Shown: positions 25,458-32,579 of the stretch, one piece after another
Layout: each line of letters begins with the position of its first letter
Position numbering within the stretch: the first letter of the stretch is position 1
Source of the DNA: an uncultured Agathobacter sp.
GTDB lineage: Bacteria; Bacillota; Clostridia; Lachnospirales; Lachnospiraceae
NCBI GenBank assembly: GCA_910587655.1
Contig: CAJUND010000016.1
Span: 1 to 60,822 of the forward strand
Length of the DNA: 60,822 nucleotides
Reading direction: 5' to 3'
Made by a program: the position numbers and the translations under genes
Notes under the pieces: model-generated
Told to the model about the DNA's origin: nothing
Seen by the model: only the letters and a program-made list of their open reading frames with translations
Database searches by the model: none

Positions 25458-25796
25458 ATGAGAGAAAAATACGAGCAGCAGATGAAAAAAGGTGTTCTGG
25501 ATATGCTGGTTCTTAAGCTGCTGGAACCAGAACCCAAATACGGATACCAGATTATCCAGGAAATGAAGGAAAAAAGCGCGGATATTTTTTCGCTGAAGGA
25601 CGGTACGCTGTATCCGGTGTTATACCGGCTGGAGGATGACGGACTGGTGAAAAGCGAGTGGAGCGCTGCACAGGGGAAACAGGTATCCAGAAAATATTAC
25701 CAGATTACGGATGCAGGAAAGGATGCCATGTTTAACATAAGGGCGGTCTGGAACCGGGTATCAGACGGAGTGGAAAAGATTATGGAGGAAAAATGA
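25458..25796 (+). CDS. PadR-family transcriptional regulator
   Basis: The 112-aa protein is a PadR-type winged helix: KGVLDMLVLKLLEPEPKYGY, then LKDGTLYPVLYRLEDDGLV at about residues 50-68, the family recognition region. A short C-terminal dimerisation helix follows. It should repress its own operon through the palindrome at 25418-25440. The stop overlaps the next start (ATGA), the usual layout for PadR with a HAAS-domain partner. The inducing signal is unknown. Confidence 0.9.
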   Translation: MREKYEQQMKKGVLDMLVLKLLEPEPKYGYQIIQEMKEKSADIFSLKDGTLYPVLYRLEDDGLVKSEWSAAQGKQVSRKYYQITDAGKDAMFNIRAVWNRVSDGVEKIMEEK

Positions 25797-26440
25797 CAGC
25801 AGAAACATATGTAAGGCAGATTCTGAAAAAAGTGCACTGCAGCAGTGCAAAGAAAACGGAAATAAAAAAGCAGCTTCTGGCAGATATAAAAGAAAGGACT
25901 GCGCAGGGGGAAACACTGGAGGATGTGCTTTCCCGGATGGGAACGGTACAGGAGGTTGCGGACAGCTTTCATGAAAATATTTCGCAGGCAGAGCAGAAAA
26001 AATATAAAAGAAACAGAAGATTAAAGTGGGCGGCTGCGATTATTGTTCTGTTTGCCGCACTGGTGTATCTGATGTACTGGATGATACCAAAGGCAAAGCC
26101 TGTAGCGAACAGTAAGATTTTTTCCGGTGCCGCGGTGGAGGAAAAGCTGATGGAAACCATCCGTTTACTGGACAGCGGCGACTATGATGCGCTTCAGAAA
26201 ATGTCCGGTGCGCAGATGGCAGAGATTCTTACCGGGGAAAAAATGGAACCGATTAAGCAGAGGTTCTGTAATGACTGGGGCGCACAGAAAAACGCGGGGA
26301 ATGCGGAAATCATGGAGGTGCTCCAGAGGGGAAAATATTTTGCTGTCTGCCAGGTGACGGTTACTTATGAAAATACCAGTGTGACCTATACGATTTCATT
26401 TGATGAGTCCATGAAGATTGCGGGACTGTATATGAAGTGA
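25793..26440 (+). CDS. HAAS-domain membrane protein with C-terminal DUF3887-like domain
   Basis: The 215-aa protein has an N-terminal helical HAAS-like domain (residues 1-60, with LADIKERTAQGETLEDVLSR and MGTVQEVADSF). One membrane helix lies at about 76-100, and an extracytoplasmic domain at about 115-215 resembles DUF3887 (VTVTYENTSVTYTISFDE). PadR/HAAS pairs occur widely in Firmicutes, and the HAAS domain is thought to link PadR to the membrane protein. It is translationally coupled to padR by an ATGA overlap. Confidence 0.75.
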   Translation: MTAETYVRQILKKVHCSSAKKTEIKKQLLADIKERTAQGETLEDVLSRMGTVQEVADSFHENISQAEQKKYKRNRRLKWAAAIIVLFAALVYLMYWMIPKAKPVANSKIFSGAAVEEKLMETIRLLDSGDYDALQKMSGAQMAEILTGEKMEPIKQRFCNDWGAQKNAGNAEIMEVLQRGKYFAVCQVTVTYENTSVTYTISFDESMKIAGLYMK

Positions 26441-26446
26441 TAGTGT

Positions 26447-26470
26447 CAAATTTTGCATGGGCTGATGTTC
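26447..26470 (-). repeat. Truncated structured repeat, copy D
   Basis: On the minus strand GAACATCAGCCCATG followed by CAAAAT matches one arm of copy F (42821-42838), but the hairpin partner strand is missing and the sequence joins directly to a GTGTCAA end also seen in copy F. It looks like a deletion derivative of the same repeat. Confidence 0.5.
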
Positions 26471-26488
26471 GGGCAGGGAGGTGCTGAT

Positions 26489-26827
26489 ATGGCAGGATAT
26501 ATCATTGGACTGGCGGTAAGCCTGATTACCACGCTTATGATGGAGGCAATTGGAATATTCAGTTTAAAAAGCAGCAGTCCGGTCGGTTTTTATACGGGCG
26601 AGGAGCCTTTTAAAAAAGAGGAGTTATCGGACTGGAAAGCATGGAATCAAAGGCATGGCTGGATGTGGATTTTATATGGGATTTTTATTGTGCTGGGGTA
26701 TGGTGTGGGAGCACTGGGGAAAAATGATATCCGATTTCTGGTTTTCGAGTTGGGAAGTATCATTGTGCCGCTGCCGTTGATGTGCTGGTATCACCATAGG
26801 TTAATTAAAAAGTATCATAAAAAATAA
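26489..26827 (+). CDS. Small membrane protein, paralogue of the next gene
   Basis: The 112-aa product has three hydrophobic segments (about residues 5-24, 55-75 and 83-100) and a soluble loop SSPVGFYTGEEPFKKEELSD. The next gene has the same plan (three segments and a VGFW...EMFQ loop), so the two are diverged tandem paralogues of a small DUF-type membrane family. The start is set at 26489 by GGGAGGTG 6 bases upstream, instead of the in-frame ATG at 26453 within the repeat remnant. Function unknown. Confidence 0.65.
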   Translation: MAGYIIGLAVSLITTLMMEAIGIFSLKSSSPVGFYTGEEPFKKEELSDWKAWNQRHGWMWILYGIFIVLGYGVGALGKNDIRFLVFELGSIIVPLPLMCWYHHRLIKKYHKK

Positions 26828-26871
26828 GCAGTTAATATATCGCTTTTTCGGAATATATGGAGGTTACTGAA

Positions 26872-27219
26872 ATGACAGAAATATCAATTGGATTTTGGAT
26901 ATGGTTTATATTTGGTTTCTTATTTATTGTTCTGGGCATTTTTTCCTTCTTTTCCAAAAAAGCAGTAGGATTCTGGGCGAATGTGGAAATGTTTCAGGTT
27001 ACAAATATAAAGCAGTACAACAGGGCAGTTGGTAAACTGTTTTGCGTATTTGGTGTGGTATTTATTTTTTTGGGGTTTCCGTTATTGTCAGAACAAACTT
27101 CTGCGTGGATTCTTTTTTCTGTTTTTGGTGTGATGTTTGAAAGTATTATAGCGATGGTTATTTATACAACTGTTATTGAAAAGAAATTTGCAAATGGTAG
27201 CATGAAAAAGAAATATTAA
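26872..27219 (+). CDS. Small membrane protein, paralogue of the previous gene
   Basis: The 115-aa product has hydrophobic segments at about residues 5-25, 52-68 and 75-98 and the loop KKAVGFWANVEMFQVTNIKQ, matching the layout of the gene at 26489. GGAGG 8 bases before the ATG at 26872 sets the start. Function unknown; no neighbour gives a clear hint. Confidence 0.65.
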   Translation: MTEISIGFWIWFIFGFLFIVLGIFSFFSKKAVGFWANVEMFQVTNIKQYNRAVGKLFCVFGVVFIFLGFPLLSEQTSAWILFSVFGVMFESIIAMVIYTTVIEKKFANGSMKKKY

Positions 27220-27312
27220 TATTTGGTCCGTTGTGTGTTGCCAGAGTGGCAAGGTGGTTAGAGTTTATCCTTGCCCATCTGTACAGCAGCCATATTGGAA
27301 GACGCATAGGTA

Positions 27313-27920
27313 ATGAAAATGAAAAATGTAATACATATATATGGGGCATCAGGTTCAGGAACTTCTACATTGGGCAGAAAAATTAGTGAAGAGCTGGGGT
27401 ATAAATTCATGGATACGGATGATTATTTCTGGTTACCGACCAATCCCCAGTATACCAGGAAAAGAAGTAAGGAAGAAAGACTTGCTCTTATGAGAAAAGA
27501 TATTTCAGAAAATGATAATGTAGTAATTTCTGGTTCACTGGTAGACTGGGGAGATGAATTAATTCCACTGTTTACATTAGCAATCCGGTTGATTACAGAT
27601 ACTGAAGTAAGAATTGAGAGATTGAAGGCTAGAGAAAAGCAAAAGTTTGGTGACCGAATTATACCGGGCGGCGATATGTATACAAATCATATGGAGTTCA
27701 TCGACTGGGCAAGAAAATACGATACCGCAGTGTGGATATGAGAAGCAAGGCCAAGCATGATGAGTGGCAGAAACTGTTAATATGCAAACAGATTGTTTTG
27801 AATGGTGCAGATGATTTGGAGGAAAACTTTCGAAAAATAGGTTGTTGCATCTGCAGGAGTGACTTTTACGAAAGAAGAAATCAGGGAACAGATTCATTTT
27901 CAAAATCAGATACTTTTTAA
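27313..27920 (+). pseudogene. P-loop adenylate kinase-like protein, frameshifted
   Basis: Residues 6-20 hold a Walker A loop, IYGASGSGTSTLGRK, followed by DTDDYFWLPTNPQYTRKRS, as in small AAA/adenylate-kinase-like proteins. The frame stops at 27741 after RKYDTAVWI. The other frame resumes at once with DMRSKAKHDEWQKL, which is the expected continuation, so one base has been lost near 27728-27735. The protein would be about 190 aa when intact. The end overlaps the 3' end of the convergent HipA-like gene by 15 bases. Confidence 0.65.
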
Positions 27921-28985
27921 AAGTTCCAGCCTCTGCAGAAACATATCATAATACTGGGGGAGACGAAAAAAGTCTTCCTCTTTTATTTCACCTGTCTGGT
28001 TTAATCCAATGCAGCGTACCGCTGTAACTGCCGCCTCCTTCTGGGTCATTTTTTTACAGAAAACAGTCTGGCAGTTTGCGCCCTCTATCGTGTCATAGGC
28101 ATGGAATGCCTGGTTAAAATCCATCAGCTTATGAATGCATACCGGTTTATTGTTTTTATTATTAATTAACACGCCCCAGTTTCCCCAGTGCCTGTCCGTA
28201 TTTCCCACCAGATAGTCCACAATATTCATCATATAGTAGTTATGTCGGTCAAGACTCTTGATATATTTCTGCGTATTCCGGTTATGGTTCTGTGAATAGA
28301 TTTCAAAAGCTTCCATGGACACAATGGAATATTCCTTGGAGGTAATATTTTCGCTGACAGTCACTTTTTCCCCGTCAAAATAATCCTCTTCATATAACAC
28401 CTGCGAAATGTCAAAACACCTGCAGATTCTGCTTGCCAGAAGCTCCCGCTCCACGGCTTCATTTCCGCCGTCCTTTAACAGCACAAAACTGTTTCCGGCA
28501 CGTTTCCATGCCTTTGGAAAGCAGCCGTTTGTGGCTAAATCCCTTGCCAGGTATTCATTTTCCACGGTGTACTGCCTGCCTTTTAAGGCGATGTCAATAA
28601 AGGTGCGGTCGAGATGGTTGTCATAGAGATTAATTTCGTTAAATGTGATGCGTTCATTCTGTTTTTTTACCCAGAAAACATCGGTTAATGACGCACAGCG
28701 GTAGGAGAGCGCAATTTTTGCACGTTCCCGGTCGGTGACTGCCTGCAGCATTCCGATACTGTTTAATATTTCTTTGGCGTACTGCCGGTCCAGTGTCAGC
28801 ACCCTTGTGGCGCACCAGTAATGAAAATTTGTGATATTGCTGATTAAGGTGTCGATATCGTCGGCTTCCTCTAAATACAGGTTGTATGGCATAAAAGATT
28901 TATAATAAATTCTGCAGCGGCCGCTTTCGTCGATGACTGCGACTTTGCGGTCTTTATGCATAATGGCGTACACATCTTTTGACAT
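27906..28985 (-). CDS. HipA-like protein kinase, fused form
   Basis: The 359-aa protein has an N-terminal domain of about 135 residues and a C-terminal HipA-like kinase fold. The catalytic loop is NTDRHWGNWGVL near residues 271-282, and the metal-binding Asp is in HKLMDFNQAF. The P-loop-like lysine region is FPKAWKRAGNSFVLLKDGG near 165-183. Within the N-terminal domain, FWVKKQNERITFNEINLYDN matches the end of the separate 119-aa protein at 30162. No HipB-like antitoxin is adjacent. GGGAGA 7 bases before the ATG at 28985 sets the start. Whether it is a toxin kinase is unknown. Confidence 0.7.
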   Translation of the reverse strand: MSKDVYAIMHKDRKVAVIDESGRCRIYYKSFMPYNLYLEEADDIDTLISNITNFHYWCATRVLTLDRQYAKEILNSIGMLQAVTDRERAKIALSYRCASLTDVFWVKKQNERITFNEINLYDNHLDRTFIDIALKGRQYTVENEYLARDLATNGCFPKAWKRAGNSFVLLKDGGNEAVERELLASRICRCFDISQVLYEEDYFDGEKVTVSENITSKEYSIVSMEAFEIYSQNHNRNTQKYIKSLDRHNYYMMNIVDYLVGNTDRHWGNWGVLINNKNNKPVCIHKLMDFNQAFHAYDTIEGANCQTVFCKKMTQKEAAVTAVRCIGLNQTGEIKEEDFFRLPQYYDMFLQRLELLKSI

Positions 28986-29151
28986 TTGAAAATCTCCCTG
29001 ATGGTTCATTTTAAATATCATTTTATCATATGAACCGATTAATGTCATCTCTGTCCCCTGAATTTTCTTGCATTTTCCTGAAACTGTTGTTACTATTTAT
29101 TACAAGTAAGCTTTTAAATTTTACAGTAGACAGTACATGGAGCAGACAGGT

Positions 29152-29424
29152 ATGGCAGTTAGAAAACATTTTCGGTTTACAGGAAGCGTGCAGGGCGTCG
29201 GGTTCCGTTACCGGGCAAAGCATGCGGCGGACATGATGGGAATTACCGGATGGGTGAGAAATGAATACGACGGTTCGGTGGAAATGGAAGCGCAGGGGAC
29301 AGAGGATGCGATAAACCGAATGCTTCTTATGATTCAGCAGGGCAGCTATGTGATGGTGGATTCCATGGATGTCACACAGATGCCGCAGGAGGAGCACGAA
29401 AGCTCATTTGTAATTTTGCGGTGA
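29152..29424 (+). CDS. acyP: Acylphosphatase
   Basis: The 90-aa enzyme hydrolyses carboxyl-phosphate bonds of acylphosphates in the cytoplasm. The family signature is complete: FTGSVQGVGFRYRAK near residues 7-21, with the phosphate-binding Arg, and GWVRNEYDGSVEM near 32-44, with the catalytic Asn. Length is typical. The ATG at 29152 is chosen because GGAG lies 9 bases before it; an in-frame ATG at 29137 is less likely. Confidence 0.92.
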   Translation: MAVRKHFRFTGSVQGVGFRYRAKHAADMMGITGWVRNEYDGSVEMEAQGTEDAINRMLLMIQQGSYVMVDSMDVTQMPQEEHESSFVILR

Positions 29425-29453
29425 ATTATTTTAACAAGACCAGGGGGAATAAT

Positions 29454-30125
29454 ATGACTAAGGCATATGAGATAATGGATTTTAAGAAAAGGGAAAAAGA
29501 AACAGGGGAGTTTGTGACAAAATTCGGCGGAAGCCCGGACTGGGTAAAAGAGGAGGAGTGGCCGTTAAGCCTGGGCTGCGAAGAACGGAAAATGACATTT
29601 GTGGGACAGATTTACCTGGAAAAAGATATGCTGGGGAATAACAGGGACTATATGGTATATCTTTTTATGACACAGCCTGAATCTTATGAAGATGATTTCT
29701 TTGACCCTGACATTGCAGAATGGGACGGCGGGGAAAATGCAGTTATCATACAGGCTGTTGACAATGAAAAAACTCCGCAAAAAGGAGAAGAAGGTCCGGC
29801 ACTGTTTGATGAAAATAATGGGCATTTTGAATATATCCCTGTTTTAAAGGAAACAATGGAACCGGATTTTCTGTCAGAGGATGCATACAGTCAGTTAAGC
29901 GACGGGCAGAAGACAGAATATTTTGATGCTGTTGACAAGGATAAGATCGGCGGCTCCCCGGCGTTCTTCCAGGCTGATGAAAGACCGGAAGGGGAATGGA
30001 AGCTGTTACTTCAGCTGCACTGTAATTTTCAGCCGTTTGTACTCAGGGCGGGAGCCATGCCCACACTGTTTGTCTTTTTGTCGGAAGATTTCAGGACGGG
30101 CGGTATGCTGGTGCAGGATGCTTAG
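29454..30125 (+). CDS. DUF1963 (YwqG-like) family protein
   Basis: The 223-aa soluble protein resembles the DUF1963/YwqG family. An N-terminal TKFGGSPDWVKEEEWPLS leads to MTFVGQIYLE near residue 45, the usual GG-P-W and L-Q-I pattern. IGGSPAFFQADERPEGEW near 165-182 and a C-terminal strand pair follow. The biochemical role of the family is not known; members often sit in immunity or toxin neighbourhoods. AGGGGG 8 bases before the ATG at 29454 sets the start, although the frame opens at 29421. Confidence 0.7.
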   Translation: MTKAYEIMDFKKREKETGEFVTKFGGSPDWVKEEEWPLSLGCEERKMTFVGQIYLEKDMLGNNRDYMVYLFMTQPESYEDDFFDPDIAEWDGGENAVIIQAVDNEKTPQKGEEGPALFDENNGHFEYIPVLKETMEPDFLSEDAYSQLSDGQKTEYFDAVDKDKIGGSPAFFQADERPEGEWKLLLQLHCNFQPFVLRAGAMPTLFVFLSEDFRTGGMLVQDA

Positions 30126-30161
30126 ATATAATAAATTTTATGATGTCAGGAGGAAAGAAAA

Positions 30162-30521
30162 TTGACGGAGGAAAATTTAAATGATGTGGTGTTTGATACC
30201 ATGTGGAAGGATAAAGTAACTGCGCACGTGGAAATTAAAAATAATGAAGTGAACGTGATTTCATATTCTGATAATGCGGCAGAAAATGCATTTGCAGTTC
30301 CGCCGTTTGATATTTTTTATGTGAACCAGTTTATGGAAGGAAGGTGCTTTGAGGAAAACAATGCATCAAGGGAGTTTTTCCTGATGGATCTGGGGCTTGA
30401 ATCCTATAATCCATGGGAGATTGTAAGAAAAACCCACGGATTTTTATGGGATGATTATATGTGGATCAGATTTGAGGGGGAAACCCTGACCTGGGAGGAT
30501 GTAAATCTTGGAAAATTATAG
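30162..30521 (+). CDS. Small partner protein of a split HipA-like kinase
   Basis: This 119-aa protein starts with TTG, 8 bases after a strong AGGAGG. Its end, DYMWIRFEGETLTWEDVNL, matches in pattern the FWVKKQNERITFNEINL segment of the N-terminal domain of the single-chain HipA-like kinase at 27906-28985. The downstream kinase gene overlaps it by 14 bases. I infer that it is the detached N-terminal domain of a HipA-like protein, comparable in principle to HipS in three-gene HipBST systems, but no clear HipS similarity or helix-turn-helix is visible. Confidence 0.6.
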   Translation: MTEENLNDVVFDTMWKDKVTAHVEIKNNEVNVISYSDNAAENAFAVPPFDIFYVNQFMEGRCFEENNASREFFLMDLGLESYNPWEIVRKTHGFLWDDYMWIRFEGETLTWEDVNLGKL

Positions 30522-31290
30522 TATTTCTGACCTTTACAAAGTAGTGTCCCGTGACAGCGGCGGCTCACAGAATAAGTACCATATCAACGGCGTCTGGTAC
30601 AAACAGGATACGATGGGAGAAGAATCCATGGCGGAGCATATGGCGTCCATGGTTCTCATGCATTCAAATGTCAGTAATTATGTCACGTATGAAAGCTGTT
30701 ATGTAAATGGAAAAAGGGCATGCAGGGTAAATGACTTTTTAAAAAAGGGAGAGTCGTTTATTTCGCTTCACCGGCTTTATATGGCAGTATATCATAAAGT
30801 TTTGTCAGATGAGGTGTTTTCCATCAGCAGTGTGGAAGACCGGTTTGATTTTCTGGTGACTGCCTTTAAACATGCAGCACATATAGATTTAAGGGAGTAT
30901 TTAAGTAATATCATTGCGCTGGACATGCTGCTTCTTAATCCCGACAGACATTTTAAAAATCTGGGTGTGATTTATAATGGAAAGGAATACAGGCAGGCTC
31001 CGGTATTTGATAACGGGCAGTCGCTGGGAGCAAACTGGAATCTGTGTCCGCCTGATTATTCTGTGGAAGAATGCCTGCGCCAGGTACCTTCCTGCACAAT
31101 TGCGGGTTCTTTTGAAACACAGTTTTCAGCAGTAAAAAATTCTCTTTTTATTGATTATGACAGTCTTATGGAGGACATATCACAAATTCAGATACCGTCA
31201 AGGACAGTAGAAATTTTAAAATTCCAGCTGGGGCGGTATGAAAAAATATTTTCCAGTAAAATTGTAAACATCATAAACGGCAATGGTTGA
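30508..31290 (+). CDS. HipA-like protein kinase, split form
   Basis: The 260-aa protein is a short kinase of the HipA/CtkA type. GVWYKQDTMGEESMAEHMAS near residues 28-47 replaces the nucleotide-binding region. The catalytic loop LNPDRHFKNLGVI lies near 148-160, followed by the metal-binding Asp in VFDNGQSL near 173. It lacks the usual N-terminal HipA domain; the preceding 119-aa gene may supply it. It starts with TTG behind GGGAGG inside the end of that gene, so the two are translationally coupled. The 3' end carries a BirA-like operator for the next operon. Confidence 0.7.
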   Translation: MENYSISDLYKVVSRDSGGSQNKYHINGVWYKQDTMGEESMAEHMASMVLMHSNVSNYVTYESCYVNGKRACRVNDFLKKGESFISLHRLYMAVYHKVLSDEVFSISSVEDRFDFLVTAFKHAAHIDLREYLSNIIALDMLLLNPDRHFKNLGVIYNGKEYRQAPVFDNGQSLGANWNLCPPDYSVEECLRQVPSCTIAGSFETQFSAVKNSLFIDYDSLMEDISQIQIPSRTVEILKFQLGRYEKIFSSKIVNIINGNG

Positions 31291-31293
31291 CAT
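31262..31293. promoter_or_regulatory. BirA-type biotin operator
   Basis: TTGTAAACA at 31262-31270 and GGTTGACAT at 31285-31293 flank a 14-base spacer. This closely fits the BirA half-site pattern TTGTAAACC-N14-GGTTTACAA. It overlaps the -35 box of the biotin operon promoter and lies within the last codons of the upstream kinase gene. Binding of BirA with biotinyl-AMP would shut the operon when biotin is plentiful. birA itself is outside the window. Confidence 0.8.
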
Positions 31294-31315
31294 TCCCTTT
31301 CCTGTCAGCTATAAT
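31287..31315 (+). promoter_or_regulatory. Consensus sigma-A promoter of the biotin operon
   Basis: TTGACA at 31287-31292 and TATAAT at 31310-31315 match consensus at all 12 positions with a 17-base spacer. Transcription should start at about 31321-31323, that is 1-3 bases before the first ATG (31324), so the mRNA may be nearly leaderless. Confidence 0.85.
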
Positions 31316-31323
31316 TTTCCATT

Positions 31324-31830
31324 ATGAAGAATATGGAAAAAACAAAGGAATTAACAGTAACTGCATTACTTGCCGCAATGCTGGCAGTACTGGGAATGTT
31401 TAAGCTGCCCGGTATCATTCCGGGCTGTGAGTTCCAGCTTTCTGCGCCGTTTGCCGTCTGTATTGCCGCCTGTTTCGGATTTAAAAAATACATCCGCATC
31501 GGCATTCTGGCAAGCGTTATCAATCTGGCGCTTGGCACCCATACGGTTGTAAACGTCACAGTTGCGATGATCTTCCGTCTGGTTGCCGGCGGGATACTGT
31601 CCGTGTTCGGCGTGCATCCCCTGACCCTTGTGATCAGCGGTCCCCTGGGGACGGCGGCAGGAAGGCTGGCGCTTGGCGGCATTACCGGGACAAATCCGCT
31701 GTTGCTGATTGCGGCAGCAGTGCCGGGAATGGTGTTTACCGCAGTGGGTGCATCTGTGATGTATCCGGTTATGAAGCGTCTGTGCAGGGGATATGCAGCT
31801 TTCGGAGCAGGAACAGGGGGAATCAAATGA
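31324..31830 (+). CDS. ECF-type transporter substrate-binding (S) component in the biotin operon
   Basis: The 168-aa integral membrane protein has five or six hydrophobic segments and the alanine-rich TALLAAMLAVLG start common to S components of ECF vitamin transporters. It is not an obvious BioY. As first gene of a bioWFDA operon under a BirA-like operator, it probably imports biotin or a precursor such as pimelate; which one is an inference. The start may be ATG 31324 or 31333; neither has a ribosome site, consistent with a leaderless message. Its stop overlaps the bioW start (ATGA). Confidence 0.75.
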   Translation: MKNMEKTKELTVTALLAAMLAVLGMFKLPGIIPGCEFQLSAPFAVCIAACFGFKKYIRIGILASVINLALGTHTVVNVTVAMIFRLVAGGILSVFGVHPLTLVISGPLGTAAGRLALGGITGTNPLLLIAAAVPGMVFTAVGASVMYPVMKRLCRGYAAFGAGTGGIK

Positions 31831-32570
31831 ATCGGTACAGTATCAAGATGCGGGCGTCCAGTCAGGAGGAAGGACATATTTCCGGCGCGGAAAAAATTAT
31901 TCCGGAGGAAGAGCTGGAGCAGTACTGCCTGAGGCTTCTGGAGCGGGCGCTGAGACACGGCAAGGGAAAACCGGATTTTATTAATATAAAGATTGAGGCG
32001 GTAAACGAGGAGGAAATTATACACCTTCCCGCGCTTTTAGTTACGACTGTTGAAACAGAAAATGTCAGGGAAGGCAGGCAGGCTGTCCTTGACTATCTGC
32101 GTAAGCTGAAACTGGAACGGGCGGAGGAAATCATGGACATCTGGAGACAGAGCTATGCCATGCGCGGTGCCATGCTTTTAGATGCGGACAGTTTAAAACG
32201 TCTCGAACCCGACAGGGAACGGGGAATCCGCGCCACCTATATGGACATGGAAACAGAGGATGAAACAAAACAGTCTGCCTGCGGCGGCAAAAACCACTTT
32301 CATGAAGCGCTCGTTCTTGCCACGAAGGTAGTCAGCCATCCGAATATTGTGGCGGAGCTCTGCATTTCCGATGACCCGGATTATGTGACCGGATATATCG
32401 CGTCAAAGGAGTTTGGCTATGTGCGGATTACGACATTAAAGGAAATGGGAAGCCCGAACGGCGGACGCATTTTTTTATTCCGGGGAAATGAACAGGAAAA
32501 AGAGGACTGTATCAGTTATCTTCAGAAGCAGAAGGTGCTTGTCCATGTGGACAGTAAAAAAGAAAGGTAA
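31827..32570 (+). CDS. bioW: 6-carboxyhexanoate-CoA ligase (pimeloyl-CoA synthetase)
   Basis: BioW activates pimelate to pimeloyl-CoA with ATP and CoA. The 247-aa product begins RYSIKMRASSQEEGHISGAE, the family start, and contains RGIRATYMDME near residues 130-140 and a conserved HFHEALVLATKV-type segment near 155-168. It starts at the ATG overlapping the previous stop, behind AGGGGG. bioF follows after 9 bases. Use of BioW rather than the BioC/BioH route means the cell needs pimelate from elsewhere. Confidence 0.9.
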   Translation: MNRYSIKMRASSQEEGHISGAEKIIPEEELEQYCLRLLERALRHGKGKPDFINIKIEAVNEEEIIHLPALLVTTVETENVREGRQAVLDYLRKLKLERAEEIMDIWRQSYAMRGAMLLDADSLKRLEPDRERGIRATYMDMETEDETKQSACGGKNHFHEALVLATKVVSHPNIVAELCISDDPDYVTGYIASKEFGYVRITTLKEMGSPNGGRIFLFRGNEQEKEDCISYLQKQKVLVHVDSKKER

Positions 32571-32579
32571 GGGATATCC

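Noticed and set aside
27236..27270. tRNA-like D-arm sequence (TTGCCAGAGTGGCAAGGTGG)
   Set aside because: No acceptor, anticodon or T arm can be built around it; a small TTGCC/GGCAA hairpin only.
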